Assembly: GCA_964017065.1 (NCBI GenBank)
Contig: OZ024784.1
Location: 18,525,905-18,589,904 of the forward strand
Source: Haliclona indistincta
Lineage: Eukaryota > Porifera > Demospongiae > Haplosclerida > Chalinidae
Length of the DNA stretch: 64,000 nt
Reading direction: 5' to 3'
Below, in pieces: positions 47,938 to 59,512 of the stretch (within the stretch, counting starts at the first letter, position 1; every line of letters starts with the position of its first letter). Under the pieces are notes generated by a model that was not told the DNA's origin, did no database searches, and saw only the letters and a list, made by a program, of their open reading frames with translations. The position numbers and the translations under genes were made by a program.

Positions 47938-50680
47938 TCAAATGTCCTCATCAGTTGGGAGATTCTGCCAGGAGAGTCTCTCTATCTTTTTGTTATGTGA
48001 CCAACGCACAACAACAACAATAGCAACACTGAATGAGAGAGAACAGAGTGAACTAGTGGTGACCTCCAGCAATGGCTCCCCTTACCTTCCCAAGAGCAAT
48101 AAAAGCATGAGGAAGATGAGCCCCATGAAGACAGCTGTGACTACGCTGCTCTGTAATACCATCATCATTTGCTGTGATGAGGTGCTCTGTTGCTGGGCAG
48201 GAGCCACAGAAGGAGATGGTGCAGCTACAGCACTGGACTGGTATACAGCTGGTGTGAGAGAATGGTGTGCTCTGGATTGCTCTCTGATACTGGATGATGG
48301 CTGCACCACAGCAGGAGTGCTGGAATGACAGAACACTTTAGTGCTGGATGGTTCTTTAGCTGAGTGCACAACTGGAGCATGAGATGAAGAGGCTCCAGCT
48401 GTTCTGAGATCTGGCTGAGGTGTCTCTGGCTGTGTTGGAGGTGTGGCAGGCACCTTGCACATCACTGCAGCCACATCCACCTCCCTCATCACGTTAATAC
48501 CAGCAGACAGAGTATTGGTATATGCTGCACACTCCATTATCACATTCTCTCTGCCTCTACAGTACACATTAGCCAGATGAATCAGCTTCTTAGGTCGTGA
48601 GAACAAACACGATGCATTGCTTATAGCAACTGCACTATCTGCAGAGGACAAAACAGATAATAAGCTGTCAATCATTACATGGTAAAGATGCACACGACAC
48701 GTTTCTACCTCGGTCTAATCCCAGTTGTTTACAGACCACTCCAGCATTGTCATCAGACCAGCCTGGCTCAGCAATGAGTCCCCATAGATTGTTACTGCAG
48801 AACTCTACTATACCACCTGTGGTGTTGGGACCACCCACTAGACGAACATCACCAGTACGACAAACTGAGTGAGAGAGAGAGGGAAGCAGAATACAGTATA
48901 TCATAGTGTGGACTCACAGTCACTGCATCGAACAGCTGTTGTACTGTCTGAGTTACAGTACAAATTATGTGCGTCTTCATATTGCTGTGAGCTGTTGAAA
49001 CACTCTGCCATATTCTGCTCCCATCCCTGGCAGTCAAACCCTCGCAATACTGGACCTTCACCACTCCCAAATACACTGTTACTGAGGAAAGTGTCACCTG
49101 AGGAAAGTACATCAATCACGTGTGCTACACATCAAGTGCATTTTTTCAACTAACTGTCTCCATGGTAACCAAGGTAGCTACACATAATGTACAGATCAGT
49201 ATCGGTGATCTGATTACGACACACACTGCCCCAGACTCCCTTCAAGCACACCTCCACTCTTCCCTCCTGTTCTATCCTCCCTCCAACCAGCCTTACTGCT
49301 CCATCACTGCATTGTGCGGTCGCTGCATGTTGTATAAGAATGACCAATACACTCTTCTTCTGTGCCTCTCAGTCAGTATCTAACCTCTATAACACTGTAG
49401 TCCAATCTGAGTGGCTATGTGAGTATTGAATGAGCAGCTTGTTGAAGCATTATGTACATCACATTCCAGCAATGCTCTCTCATCTCCATCGCACACTATG
49501 TTAGTGATCCAACTATAAGATGCATTAACTGAGTTAAACCGACCATCAGTAATCAGTCCTGCAGTGATACACACCCTTGATCAATAACAAAACACACTAT
49601 AATGTCCAATACACTAATATCAATCACTAAGTAAACTGAAAACACTTACAAGTACACATAATATTCATTGTACACACACATGCATGCAATCATATAGCAG
49701 CTCACAAGAAACAGACAGAGATATTATGTGTGTGTCATAATATTGATTAGCTCCAATACTCACTAGGATGGTTTGTTTAACTGAGTTAAACCAACCATCA
49801 GTAATCAGCCCTGAGGTAGTGATAACACTACTACTATTGTGTAAGATAGCTATATAATGAGTGGGTAGGTCACTCCAATTGTCCTATTCACTCACGAGAT
49901 GTCTACACTCACTAGGATATTCGGTGAAGCCAAGCTGCCTGCAGGCTGTGGCTGCCTCATTGTAACCAAACCCACTACTAGTGGACAATGGTGACCACTC
50001 TCCATTATAGCATAGCTCCAGTCTACCACTATCACTGGTCTCTCCTCCAACCAACCTAATGGCGCCATGATGAGGACAACCTGTATAGTGATACACAGTG
50101 TGTGCATGCTGCACGTGGTACGTGCCTCTCCTAGCTTACCTCGTGGTGGTATGCAGATGACATGAGCAGCACGGCTACAGTAGCGATAGATATAATTTGA
50201 GCAGCCTGATAGTGAGTGTTCATTGCCAGTACAAGTGAATCTTATTGCATTATGGTAATACTGGTAATAGTATGTAGTACTTGGTATTGCTCCTGTAGTG
50301 ATAATTTGAACAAAATACAGACAACTCATAATCTTAACTTGGATTATCAATGTTCAAGATCTCTCTACACGCCACTGTTGCCTCACGACAGTCCCATCCA
50401 GAACCGCACACCGTGAGCCAGGCATTACCGGAATATCCCGGGACATGTTTACACTGCTGCACTGTGTTGCTGCCGGCTGCATTGCTCACGACTCGAACAT
50501 CGTCCAGCTGGTAGTTGTAGCAGTTTTCTATGAAAGACATAAAATAGATCCTTGTCAGCCATTTGTGTGTTGAACCAGTTATAGCTTACGCGCTGCCGTG
50601 TATTGAGCCGTTATCACCACGAACAGCACTAATGCTAACAGAGTGTAACTGTTGCAACAAGAAAAGGTAGACGGCGACAT
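47938..50680 (-). CDS. SRCR-domain transmembrane receptor C (four SRCR domains, long Ser/Pro stalk)
   Basis: The start at 50680 gives a signal peptide (YTLLALVLFVVITAQYTAA). The SRCR domains are ENCYNYQLDDVRVV to HVICIPPR; GAIRLVGGETSDSGRLELCY to GLQCYR; GAVRLVGGRIEQEGRVEVC to AVRCSD; and GDVRLVGGPNTTGGIVEFC to VAAVMC. Unlike genes A and B, it then has about 90 residues of Ser/Thr/Pro/Ala-rich stalk (TPPTQPETPQPDLRTAGASS onward), probably O-glycosylated, before the membrane helix AVFMGLIFLMLLLLLGR. The cytoplasmic tail is WSHNKKIERLSWQNLPTDED then I and stop at 47938-47940. The intron between the two SRCR2 exons holds a remnant of a duplicated exon (49776-49813). Confidence 0.88.
49776..49813 (-). 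pseudogene. remnant of a duplicated SRCR2 exon
   Basis: The minus strand reads about GLITDGWFNSVK, matching the start of the second SRCR2 exon (GLITDGRFNSVN), and is fused directly to the ACTCACTAGGAT sequence seen at the preceding exon's donor. It is far too short to form a domain. Confidence 0.75.
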
Positions 50681-50764
50681 TGTCTTCTTCCAAAGACGAA
50701 GTCAGCTGATTTCACGTGGTAAGTTATAAAAATTAGGCTGTGGCTATAGGTCCAGTTACGGTTA

Positions 50765-51055
50765 CTGGACTCCCTTCAAGCACACCTCCACTCTTCCCTC
50801 CTGTAGTATACTATCCTCCCTCCAACCAGCCTTACTGCTCCATCATTACATTATTATGCAGAGATTACATGTACTCCGTGTAATCTCTGCATAATTATAA
50901 TAAAAATAATTTGTTTAAGAATAGTATTTGCAGCTTGTTGTATTGATCTTGCAGTCCATCAGTGTCTCCCCGCGTCCATTGCACACAATCTTACTAATCA
51001 AGCTATAATATAGGTGCATGGCTCAACTGAGTCAAACCAGCCATCAGTAAGTTAT
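50765..51055 (-). pseudogene. SRCR pseudogene relic upstream of gene C
   Basis: 50765-50850 matches the 5' part of the SRCR3 exon (complement of CTCCCTTCAAGCACACCTCC) with an inserted interruption. 50930-51050 reads DGWFDSVEPCTYIIA, then a stop, then LVSKIVCNGRGETLMDC, a decayed SRCR2 second half. Between them lies a hairpin, TTATGCAGAGATTACA and its complement, at about 50856-50898. These suggest a fourth receptor once existed to the right. Confidence 0.75.
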
Positions 51056-51512
51056 GAGTGCTATAATGTTTATTATGATAATAATGTTCATAGCCTTGAA
51101 AATTTTGCACATAAAAATTACATCATTAAAATTTAAGTGAACAAAACAGGACCCAAATCCTTCTTTGGGACCAAAAAACGAGATAACAATCGCAGTGCAA
51201 TCTAACTATGGTATTCTTCATTAATTCACATACAGGGTATGTAAAATGCTGCCGGTATATAAACAAAGAGAATTCTTGCACTCGCTACACATGTGTTGTT
51301 ACTTACCTCTTACCGCAATACCATCAAGAGCACCAAGGAAGACATGTCGATCAATATTGAAAATGCACAACAGCAGATTTATTAACTTCAATCGATATTA
51401 CCGGTTCAGATCACTGATAATGACTCAATTGTGGTCAGCATACAATAATGATACTAAAGTCATAATTATTATTGAGATCAGATTGTGCTGTTGAAAATTT
51501 GTAATGGTCCTG
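51056..51512. other. intergenic, nothing recognised
   Basis: AT-rich gap between the SRCR relic and the stop codon of the sphingosine-1-phosphate phosphatase gene. No exon seen. Confidence 0.5.
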
Positions 51513-52883
51513 CTACCATCGGTTAATATCACTCAGTTCAAACACTCTCTCGCACAGGTAGATAGCATTGAATCCAATGGCTCCATATGTGATGAGCTTG
51601 TATGGTAGCTCAACCAGTGGTCTCTTGGCTACCTCCTCCACACCATGAGAAGGCATGATGGCAGGAAGGAGACGAAAGCACAGTAGCTTCATGACAAATC
51701 TTGTAGGCACCAGGAGCAGGATACCCACCACAAACCGGGTGATGCACAGACCAATCATAATCAAGGATGGGAAATAGACGGGAAAAGGGCCGGGAAGAAT
51801 ATCGTCCGGACATGTATTGTGAAAGTTACTGGCTATACACACCCCTAGACTGCTGCCCACGATGGCGGCTGTGTCTCCTCTATCCATGGTCCAATGATCT
51901 TCCACTGGGTAGATGTAGAATAAGAAGATAACAGTAGCTATAGAGGCAGGAGTGAAGTAAGACGAGTGAAGAATCAGTTCATCAAGAAGAGGAAGAAATG
52001 GGGTCAAGCAGAACAACATTATGAAAGAGACTACCACGCCTCCAATGATATCCTGTAAGAGAGAGAGGCACATGATGTAATAGTGATGTAATGGTGTTAC
52101 CATGACACTGTGGACGCCCAGGTAGACCCTACTGACACACACAGTCAACCACCAGCTCACACTAATACACAGCATCACCCAGAATGGTATCTACAGCAAC
52201 ACACACACTAACAGGCCAGTCAGTGGAGCATAGCTCACCTCGTACCGTTGAGGTAACATATACAACAAATAGAATGGAACAGTGGTACACACAATCGCAT
52301 GTGTAGACGGAAACCCATACTCCTGCTCTAGAACTGGGTTATCCTCAAGCCGAACAGCAGGAGGAGCAGACGGCCTACGCCATTTGATGAGACACTTTGC
52401 CGCCTGACCTACATACATTGACAGCGCCCAGAGCACAATAAGGTGGCGTGCTACCAGCATATCCACGTTCCAACATAAGTAAGGAAGAAAGGTGATGTAG
52501 AAAGGTTCATAACCCATTGTGGTGGCAAGTTTGAAACACAGGTCGATGAGAGAGCAGGTTTCTACAGTAACTTCTGGAATCTCTCGCTCAGGAGTGCCAA
52601 ATTCTGGTGATGAAGGGGGACTGACAGGACGCCTCTTTCTTTGACGACCGATTGCTCCTCTTGCTAGTTTAAATACGCCATTCTCGAATTGATATTTTCT
52701 TCCTCTGCCTTTTTCGGATAAACCACGCCGTACTAAGGCCGGTTCAGTCCTGTAATCTTCGTCATTATCTTCCTCTACAATCACTCTCATCCCGAATGCC
52801 TCTTGGATCCTCCTCACTAGCATGGGGTCCCTCAGGTAAGTCACAGTATCTTGCAAACGCGCCATTGCGCTTGCTGCCGCCAT
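51513..52883 (-). CDS. SGPP1: sphingosine-1-phosphate phosphatase-like PAP2 enzyme, three exons
   Basis: SGPP enzymes in the ER membrane dephosphorylate sphingosine-1-phosphate. Exons: 52883-52239, 52190-52101 and 52052-51513. After a charged cytosolic N-terminus of about 110 residues, the three lipid-phosphatase motifs appear: CLIKWRRPSAPP (motif 1, K...RP), EYGFPSTHA (motif 2, P-S-T/G-H) and SRVYLGVHSVMDIIGG (motif 3, SR...H...D). Several hydrophobic helices follow, ending FELSDINRW. The order and the GFPSTHA form match the SGPP branch better than glucose-6-phosphatase or lipin-type relatives. The stop codon of ING3 is only 59 bp upstream of the start codon, on the same strand. Confidence 0.87.
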
Positions 52884-52942
52884 CTTGAATTACAAAATTA
52901 TTCTCCAATTATACGTAAATACAACAAAGAGAGACTGAGAGA

Positions 52943-53911
52943 TTAATTTTTCTTGGATGTTCTTTTCTTGATGGACGCTATACACTGTGGGCAGTACCAC
53001 TTGCCCTTTGGTGCCTCGGTGATGCCTACACAGCCATAGTGAAACCACTCTATGGTGCACTCAGGGTTATCACAACATATCATCTCTCCATAAGAGACCT
53101 GGTTACACAGACAATATCTGGGCTCATTGGGGTCTATGTAGCCCATGTAGTCATCTTGTATAGTCTCTGCTACTACCATAGACTGTGGCGTCTGTTGAAC
53201 GATCTTCTTCTTGTGCGAACGAGCAGAGTCTGAGGTGATAAGAGCAATAGGGGGTTTCCCACCTGTTCCAGAGTAAAGGGTAGCTGGGGAGATGAACTGG
53301 TCGTCCAGGTCGAATAGATCAGTCTCAGTCTCAGAAGAGAGATTCAAGGAGACTAGATTAGAGCGCTCTCTACGTGAGTATCGTGGTAGACGACTTGATA
53401 AACCACCAGGTGATCGTGAGGGGCTATAGTCATCATGAAGGTCCCCTCCTATGGCGGACAGTAGATCATCTTGGTGGGCCGTGTGACGCCTCTTCTGACC
53501 TATTTGTGGTCTCTCTGGAGAGGGCGGTCTGTCAAGATGGAATGACTTCTGTTCCAGTGCCTCTGTTATACCTGCTGTATCCGCCTCCAGCTCTAGTGTG
53601 AATCTAGTGACGTCATGGTCAAGTCGCTTCATGTATCGATCAAGCAACTCGTGGATCTGAGTGGTTATTTTAACCTTCTCTGCCGACTCGCCTAGTGCTC
53701 TGTCGTACTCCTCACTCAGGCACGCAAACTGTTGTTCACGCCATTCTTGTTTCTTGCTTCGGGAAAGAGTGAAGAACGTCATACTGCGGTCCTCAAGGCT
53801 CTCCAGCTGCCTGCGCACTCGCTCATCCAGCTCTCTAACTTGTTTCAGACGAGTCTTCAATTCTTCAGGGAATACCTCAATGATCTCTAGGTAGTCTTCA
53901 AGATAATGCAT
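52943..53911 (-). CDS. ING3: inhibitor of growth protein 3 (ING3), intronless
   Basis: ING3 is a subunit of the NuA4/TIP60 histone acetyltransferase complex that reads H3K4me3. A single uninterrupted frame encodes 322 residues. The N-terminal ING domain (MHYLEDYLEIIEVFPEELK ... EWREQQFA ... ELEADTAGITEALEQ) matches the ING3 type by MxYLEDYLEMIE and the ELEADNAGITE-like motif. A Ser/Arg-rich linker follows, and then a C-terminal PHD finger, YCLCNQVSYGEMICCDN, PECTIEWFHYGCVGI, GKWYCPQC, with all zinc ligands and the aromatic-cage Trp visible. Vertebrate ING3 has many introns and neighbours here are intron-rich, so intron loss or a retrocopy origin is possible. It lacks an obvious poly(A) scar. 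The start codon is 156 bp from that of divergent CCT4. Confidence 0.92.
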   Translation of the reverse strand: MHYLEDYLEIIEVFPEELKTRLKQVRELDERVRRQLESLEDRSMTFFTLSRSKKQEWREQQFACLSEEYDRALGESAEKVKITTQIHELLDRYMKRLDHDVTRFTLELEADTAGITEALEQKSFHLDRPPSPERPQIGQKRRHTAHQDDLLSAIGGDLHDDYSPSRSPGGLSSRLPRYSRRERSNLVSLNLSSETETDLFDLDDQFISPATLYSGTGGKPPIALITSDSARSHKKKIVQQTPQSMVVAETIQDDYMGYIDPNEPRYCLCNQVSYGEMICCDNPECTIEWFHYGCVGITEAPKGKWYCPQCIASIKKRTSKKN

Positions 53912-54067
53912 ATTGATCCAATGCTTCTCTAGTAGTCAGGACTCAAGAAAGATGTTGGACATAGGTAGCCATTTTGTTTTTAGTCGCCTCTCTAATTTAG
54001 CGCATGCGCACTTTAATTTTTCTTTTTCCACGTGCGTTGCTTGCCGAGATTTGAGAGTTCAAGAACC
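53912..54067. promoter_or_regulatory. candidate bidirectional promoter of ING3 and CCT4
   Basis: 156-bp divergent gap. It includes GCGCATGCGCAC (NRF1-like palindrome, about 54001-54012), GCCATTTTG (YY1-like) and CCACGTGCG. These are consistent with a TATA-less housekeeping promoter, as short motif matches only. Confidence 0.55.
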
Positions 54068-54694
54068 ATGAACAAAGGCAAGAAGAGTCGTTCCTTTTTC
54101 AAGGATGAGGAAAGACAAACTCAGACACGAGCCAGTAACATCATAGCCGCTAAAGGTGCGAGACCCAGTGGGATCGATATCTCATCATTGTACCACACCA
54201 TAGGTGTTGCTGATGCTGTACGTACTAGCCTGGGACCACGAGGAATGGATAAGATGGTGAGATATAAAGCTGAGCGATCAGTACAGTGTTTTGCTGTGTA
54301 GATACAAGGGCCGAAAGGAGACGTCACAATCACCAATGATGGAGCTACCATTCTGAAAGAAATGCAGGTCTTGCACCCAGTAGCCAAGATGGTAGGTCTC
54401 ACCAGAGCTATTTGATCACTTGATTCCACTCACACTCTCAGTTAGTGGAGTTGTCTAAAGCTCAAGATATTGAGGCGGGTGATGGGACTACATCAGTTGT
54501 GGTCATGGCTGGCAGTCTACTCAGCAACAGCCAGAAGCTGCTCAACATGGGCATCCATCCAACCACAATATCAGAGTCGTACCAGAAGGCGGCAGAGAAG
54601 GCAATCGATGTACTGAACGGCATGGCTATACCTGTCAGTCTGTCTGATAGAGAATCACTGCTGAAGAGCGCTACCACTGCACTAAACTCAAAGG

Positions 54695-54758
<64 letters not shown>

Positions 54759-56292
54759 CGTTGTCTTCTTCTTTTGCAGGTGGTGTCTCAGTACTCTGGA
54801 CAGCTCTCTCCTATATCAGTCGATGCTGTTCTCAAGGTCATTGATCCATCTACTGCTACCAACGTTGACCTCCGAGACATCAGAGTTATCAAGAAGCTAG
54901 GGTAAGTGCTGGCTCAGCATCCATGCGCTCACCACTTGCTCCTGCTAATCAGAGGTACAGTAGAAGACACTGAGCTGGTGGAGGGCCTGGTACTGGACCA
55001 GAAGGCTTCCCACACTGCTGGTGGTACTGCTCGGATGGAGAAGGCAAAGATTGGTCTCATCCAGTTCTGTATCTCGCCTCCGAAGACCGATGTGAGCTGC
55101 TTGCTAAGGACAATCACTGATCTCCACTTCTCTCTCTCTCTCAGATGGATAACCAGGTGGTAGTGTCTGACTACTCACAGATGGATCGGATCCTCCGCGA
55201 GGAGAGGCAGTATATCCTGGACATATGTAAGAAAATCAAGAAAGCTGGATGCAACGTGCTGCTCATTCAAAAGTCAATCCTAAGGTACAGTGCCTGATGC
55301 ATTGTTACCTCATTGTGTGTGTTTGTCTATGCAGAGACGCTGTGAATGATCTGGCGCTCCATTTCTTAGCTAAGATGAAGATAATGGTAGTGAGAGACAT
55401 TGAGAGAGAGGACATCGAGTTTGTCAGTCGGGTAAGGCGCGGTGTTAGTCTCAACATTTCCTGGTGTCATTAGTTGTCCTGCCCAGACACTGGGTTGTAG
55501 ACCTGTAGCGAGCTTAGACCACTTCCTGCCCGAGCATCTCGGAGCTGCACAGCTAGTAGAAGAGATCTCTATGGAATCAGGCAGCATTGTAAAGGTGAGC
55601 TGCAATGAGCACACGGCAGACATGAGGATTAGTCCTTGGTTAGTTCACAGGTGCAGCCACTAATGCTAAGACGGTGAGTCTGATAGTTCGTGGCTCCAAC
55701 AAACTTGTGCTGGAGGAGGCTGATCGATCTCTTCATGATGCTCTCTGTGTGATCCGATGTCTCGTCAAGAAACGGTCAGTATCCACAGCTAGTGTGTGTA
55801 ATGATGCTGATGTTGCTGCAGTGCTCTAATTGCTGGAGGAGGAGCTCCAGAGATCGAAGTGTCCCTGCGATTGATGGAGCATGCCCAGACTCTCACTGGA
55901 ATGGAGGGATACTGTTTCAAAGCCTTCGCCGAAGCAATGGAGATCATCCCGTACACACTTGCTGAGAATGCCGGGCTCAACCCCATCGCCGTGGTAACAG
56001 AGCTGAGGAATAGACACGTCCAAGGGGAGAAGTCTGCCGGCATCAATGTCAGAAAGGTTTGTTCAATAACAGCCGCTTCTCTGGGTCACTGGTCATCTTT
56101 AGGGTACCATCACGAATATCTTGGAAGAGAATGTAGTCCAGCCGCTACTGGTCTCTATATCAGCTATCAATCAAGCTAGTGAAACCACTCGCAGTATCCT
56201 CAAGATTGATGACATGGTGAGCCAGACCTGAGACCTGTAACTTAATCTTTCACCCATCTTTTGTGCAGATGAGTGCTGTTCGGGTCAACTAA
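54068..56292 (+). CDS. CCT4: T-complex protein 1 subunit delta (CCT4)
   Basis: CCT4 is one of eight paralogous subunits of the cytosolic chaperonin TRiC that folds actin and tubulin. The ATG at 54068 is followed by short exons. Motifs in order are [28 protein letters not shown] and [16 protein letters not shown] (nucleotide binding and hydrolysis), then [49 protein letters not shown], the GAA sequence, [49 protein letters not shown] and ILKIDDM. The stop is at 56290-56292. The delta-specific stretch [18 protein letters not shown] distinguishes it from other CCT subunits. A (CT)n repeat of about 50 bp makes up much of one intron (54699-54752). Confidence 0.94.
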
Positions 56293-56386
56293 TGGCTGCT
56301 TGACGACAACAACAGTTTAACACACAATGTAGTTACAATAGTAATATTGAACAAGATTGTACATAAATTAATTTGAAGTATACTAC

Positions 56387-59322
56387 TCACAAGATTTCTG
56401 AGGGTGCTTCACAAATCATAAACGATAAGTCAGGTAATTTCTCCAGCAGTGTTCTAGCCTCTTGGCTCAACTGATTGGTGTCTGGGGTCTTATGTCTCCA
56501 TGTTGTCTTACTGGTGTCTAGTCCAAGCTGTACTAAATGTTCCTCTACACTTGCGACTGGACCGGCAGTGGGCTGTGTTCTGTTGGATTCTGGCTCAGCT
56601 GTGTTCGTAGCCTCGACTCCTAACTCGAGTAGCTCAGCGTCCATCCATGTTGATGAGAAGTCAGAGGTGGTAGGGAGGGCCTCTGTCTGTGATGGCGCAC
56701 TGGTGAAGTCCAGGCCGACTAGGTCAGCATCCAGTGAGATACCTAAAGGGACAGAAGGTAAGGTAGAGAAGAGGTGTAGGTCTAACCTTGCTCTGATGGG
56801 TGAGTGGGTGACGAAGGAGGCAAGCTCAGATCAAGGAGAGTAGCACCTGTGGAGAAGATGAGATACTGCAGCTTGTGATTCAGCTAGCTGCTTACCCTGT
56901 GAGCTGTCCCAACCAAACGTGTCACCAGATTCCATCTTAGTCTAAGGAGAAGCACTTGGTTATACAGATAGATGCATGCACTAGGTGTACCTGGGGCTCT
57001 GGCTTAGATATAGACTCAAACCCAAACCCTTCTAATAGACCCGTTCCAGGTGACAGTAGACCATCACTCTGTGTGAGGAAGTGCATAGACCTATAGCTAG
57101 TGATGGCAGCACCTACCAACTGCTGTGAGTATACTGGTGTCTGTGCAGCTGCTGTCTTCACGGCAGGAGCCAGCTATACAAAGAGTGACTGATCTGTGCA
57201 CACACAGAGTAACCCTCACCATTGGGTCAACATTGAGGGATGTGTAGAAGTGATCTTGTAACAGAGATTGCTTCCACTGGTATAGTGAGTTAGTGGATGC
57301 CGACTCAGTTGACAGTGATGACCACACCCTGTACGAGGAGTACATAGGTTAACATGCACCCCACCCAGACCACACCCACCAGTTGCTACTGGACTGTAGG
57401 TATTGCGTAATGTGAACCACGCTACTGCTAGCCGCACCCACCACCGTATCCATGGAGACCGATGGAAAGCACATGAACATCACATCCTTGGGTGCCTATG
57501 AAAACGACAAAATCAATATTCAAATCCATTGTACTATCGATGCAGTACCTGGGAATCAGGCCTCTGACTAGATGTACTCATTCCCATACTCCTAGCTGTT
57601 GGCGGAGATGCTGTATTGGTTCCTGTACTACTAACAAGTGGCGGAGGTGCCGAGAAGCTGCCAAATTCGCCAAAATCATCGTCTCCTTGAAAGTCACCAA
57701 ATCCCTTGTCATCCTTCACAGTGACACTAGCATCAGAGAATGCTCCAAAATCTCCTACTCCGCTGCTAAAAGCAGTAAACTCATCTTCCTCAGCCGATGG
57801 TGCAGTGATGTTCTTGGTCCCTCCATTAGATTTGCTAGGTGCTGTGCTCGATACTGGATCAGAGAAGTCACTGAAAGCACCGAACCCTTCATCGGCACCA
57901 GTTGGCGGCACAGCAGCTGTACTGGTATCTTCTCTACTCCCTCCATTAGACTTGCTGGCTACTGGAGCTGCTGTAGAGAATGCAGCAAAGTCGCCTCCTC
58001 CACTAAAAGCACCAAACCCTTCATCCTCTTCAGCGTCATTCGATGATGTGGTGAACTGCCCGAACTCTTCATCGCCTGGTTTTGTGTTTGATACAGGATC
58101 AGAGAATGCATTAAAGTCCGCAAAACCTTCGTTCGTAGGATCACTTCCTCCTCCACTAGAAGCGCCAAACTCTTCTCCCTCACTAGCATTCAATGCAGCA
58201 GTTGGTTTAGTGATCTCTTCTGGTGCTGTGTTCAATACTAGGTCAGAGAAGTCGCTGAAAGCACCAAACCCTTCACCCAAAGCAGCTGTAGATGATACAG
58301 CAGGTTCCTTAGTCTCAAGTTTACTAGTTGCTGTGTTCAATACTGGGCCAGAGAAGTCGCTGAACGCACCAAATCCTTCTTCATCAGCAGGTAGTTTATT
58401 AATCTCTTCTTTGGTCCCTGCAGTCGTGTTTGATACTGGGTCAGAGAATGCATCAATAGAGCCAAAGACAGAGACTGGGTCCTGAGATGAGCTAGGGGGC
58501 GGGGCTGGTGTGGGCTTGTGGCTCTCGCTGGCTGTGCTCCACGATGTAAAATCAGCAAATCCTATGTCACTATCAGATGCTGTAGCAACAGCATTACTGG
58601 GATCAGTAACTGAAACAGTAGGTGTGGTAATACTACTAGCACTGGTAGACGTCACAGAGGAGGAAGAAGCTGAAGTGGTAGCTGCTGGCTCCTTTACAGA
58701 ATTCGATTGGAAACCAGTGAAATCAGCGAACCCATCATCACCCCAGCCTTCAGAAGATGCTGCTGGATCACAGTCGCTAGTTTTTGCTCCATTGCTGCTT
58801 TGAGACGGAGTGGTACTTGAGGTGGCGCCATTAGGTTGAGGAGAGAGACTAGTACTGATGGAGGAGAGAGGTGCACCAGTGAAGGGGGCAAACTCTGGGT
58901 CATCCATAGACAGGTCAGGCAGTGGAGGAGGGAGAGGAGAGTCAGCTAGTAGAGGAGGAAGAGAGGAATCAGCTAGTGGAGGAGGAAGGGGAGAGCCAGC
59001 TAGTGGGTCGGTGACACCGCCCATGGGCAGGCTGAAGATGCCTTTGTTAGATGAGGTCTTGACAGCATCAGGAGAGAGAGAGAACTCGTCAAAGTCATCT
59101 GGTAATGGAGGAATCTCAAACACGGTGCCGCCTATCTCATGGAATAAGTGCGCACCGGAACCGTTAGCTGTGAAGAGGGGGCGTGGTCATAAAGTGAAAA
59201 CTAGACTCACGCGACGATAGAGAAAGTGATGGCTCACCTGATTGCTGATCGGCGCCTGATGACGGCACTCCCAGAGGTACTGGAGGGAGAATGGGAAAAT
59301 CGTCCTCCTTGGTCAACGCCAT
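56387..59322 (-). CDS. aftiphilin/gamma-synergin-like clathrin accessory protein
   Basis: Exons: 59322-59238, 59167-57549, 57495-57380, 57328-57220, about 57176-57118, 57076-56993, 56943-56900, 56848-56788 and 56743-56387. The large second exon encodes a disordered region with many repeats of DEGFGAFSDFSDPV, GFADFTGF and EFGQFTTSS. These acidic-phenylalanine motifs (FxDF, FGxF) are the kind that bind the AP-1 gamma-ear and GGA domains. The C-terminal part has LYQWKQSLLQDHFYTSLNVD, VEEHLVQLGLDTSKTTWRHK and LLEKLPDLSFMICE, which resemble the conserved C-terminal ends of aftiphilin and gamma-synergin (LGLDT and LPDLSFM blocks). The likely role is AP-1/clathrin trafficking at the trans-Golgi. Whether it is aftiphilin or synergin was not resolved, and no EH domain is visible. 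The gene is head-to-head with the GPR137-like gene. Confidence 0.68.
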
Positions 59323-59512
59323 TAGTTCATAGGACACGTGATAGTCACATGAGGTTGTTGACAAACCAATAATGGGAGTGTCTTTAGCCACTCCCACATC
59401 GTCTTGCATTATTTTGTACACAAAAACAACAGCAGCAGCGCAAACGGCCCCATTGATCTCTCGACATTACTGCTAACGAGTGGCCATTATCTGGTTTGAC
59501 AGTCACGCCATT
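59323..59512. promoter_or_regulatory. candidate bidirectional promoter of aftiphilin-like and GPR137-like genes
   Basis: 190 bp between divergent start codons. It contains ACACGTGA and TGGCCATTATC; there is no TATA box. Inferred from geometry. Confidence 0.5.
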
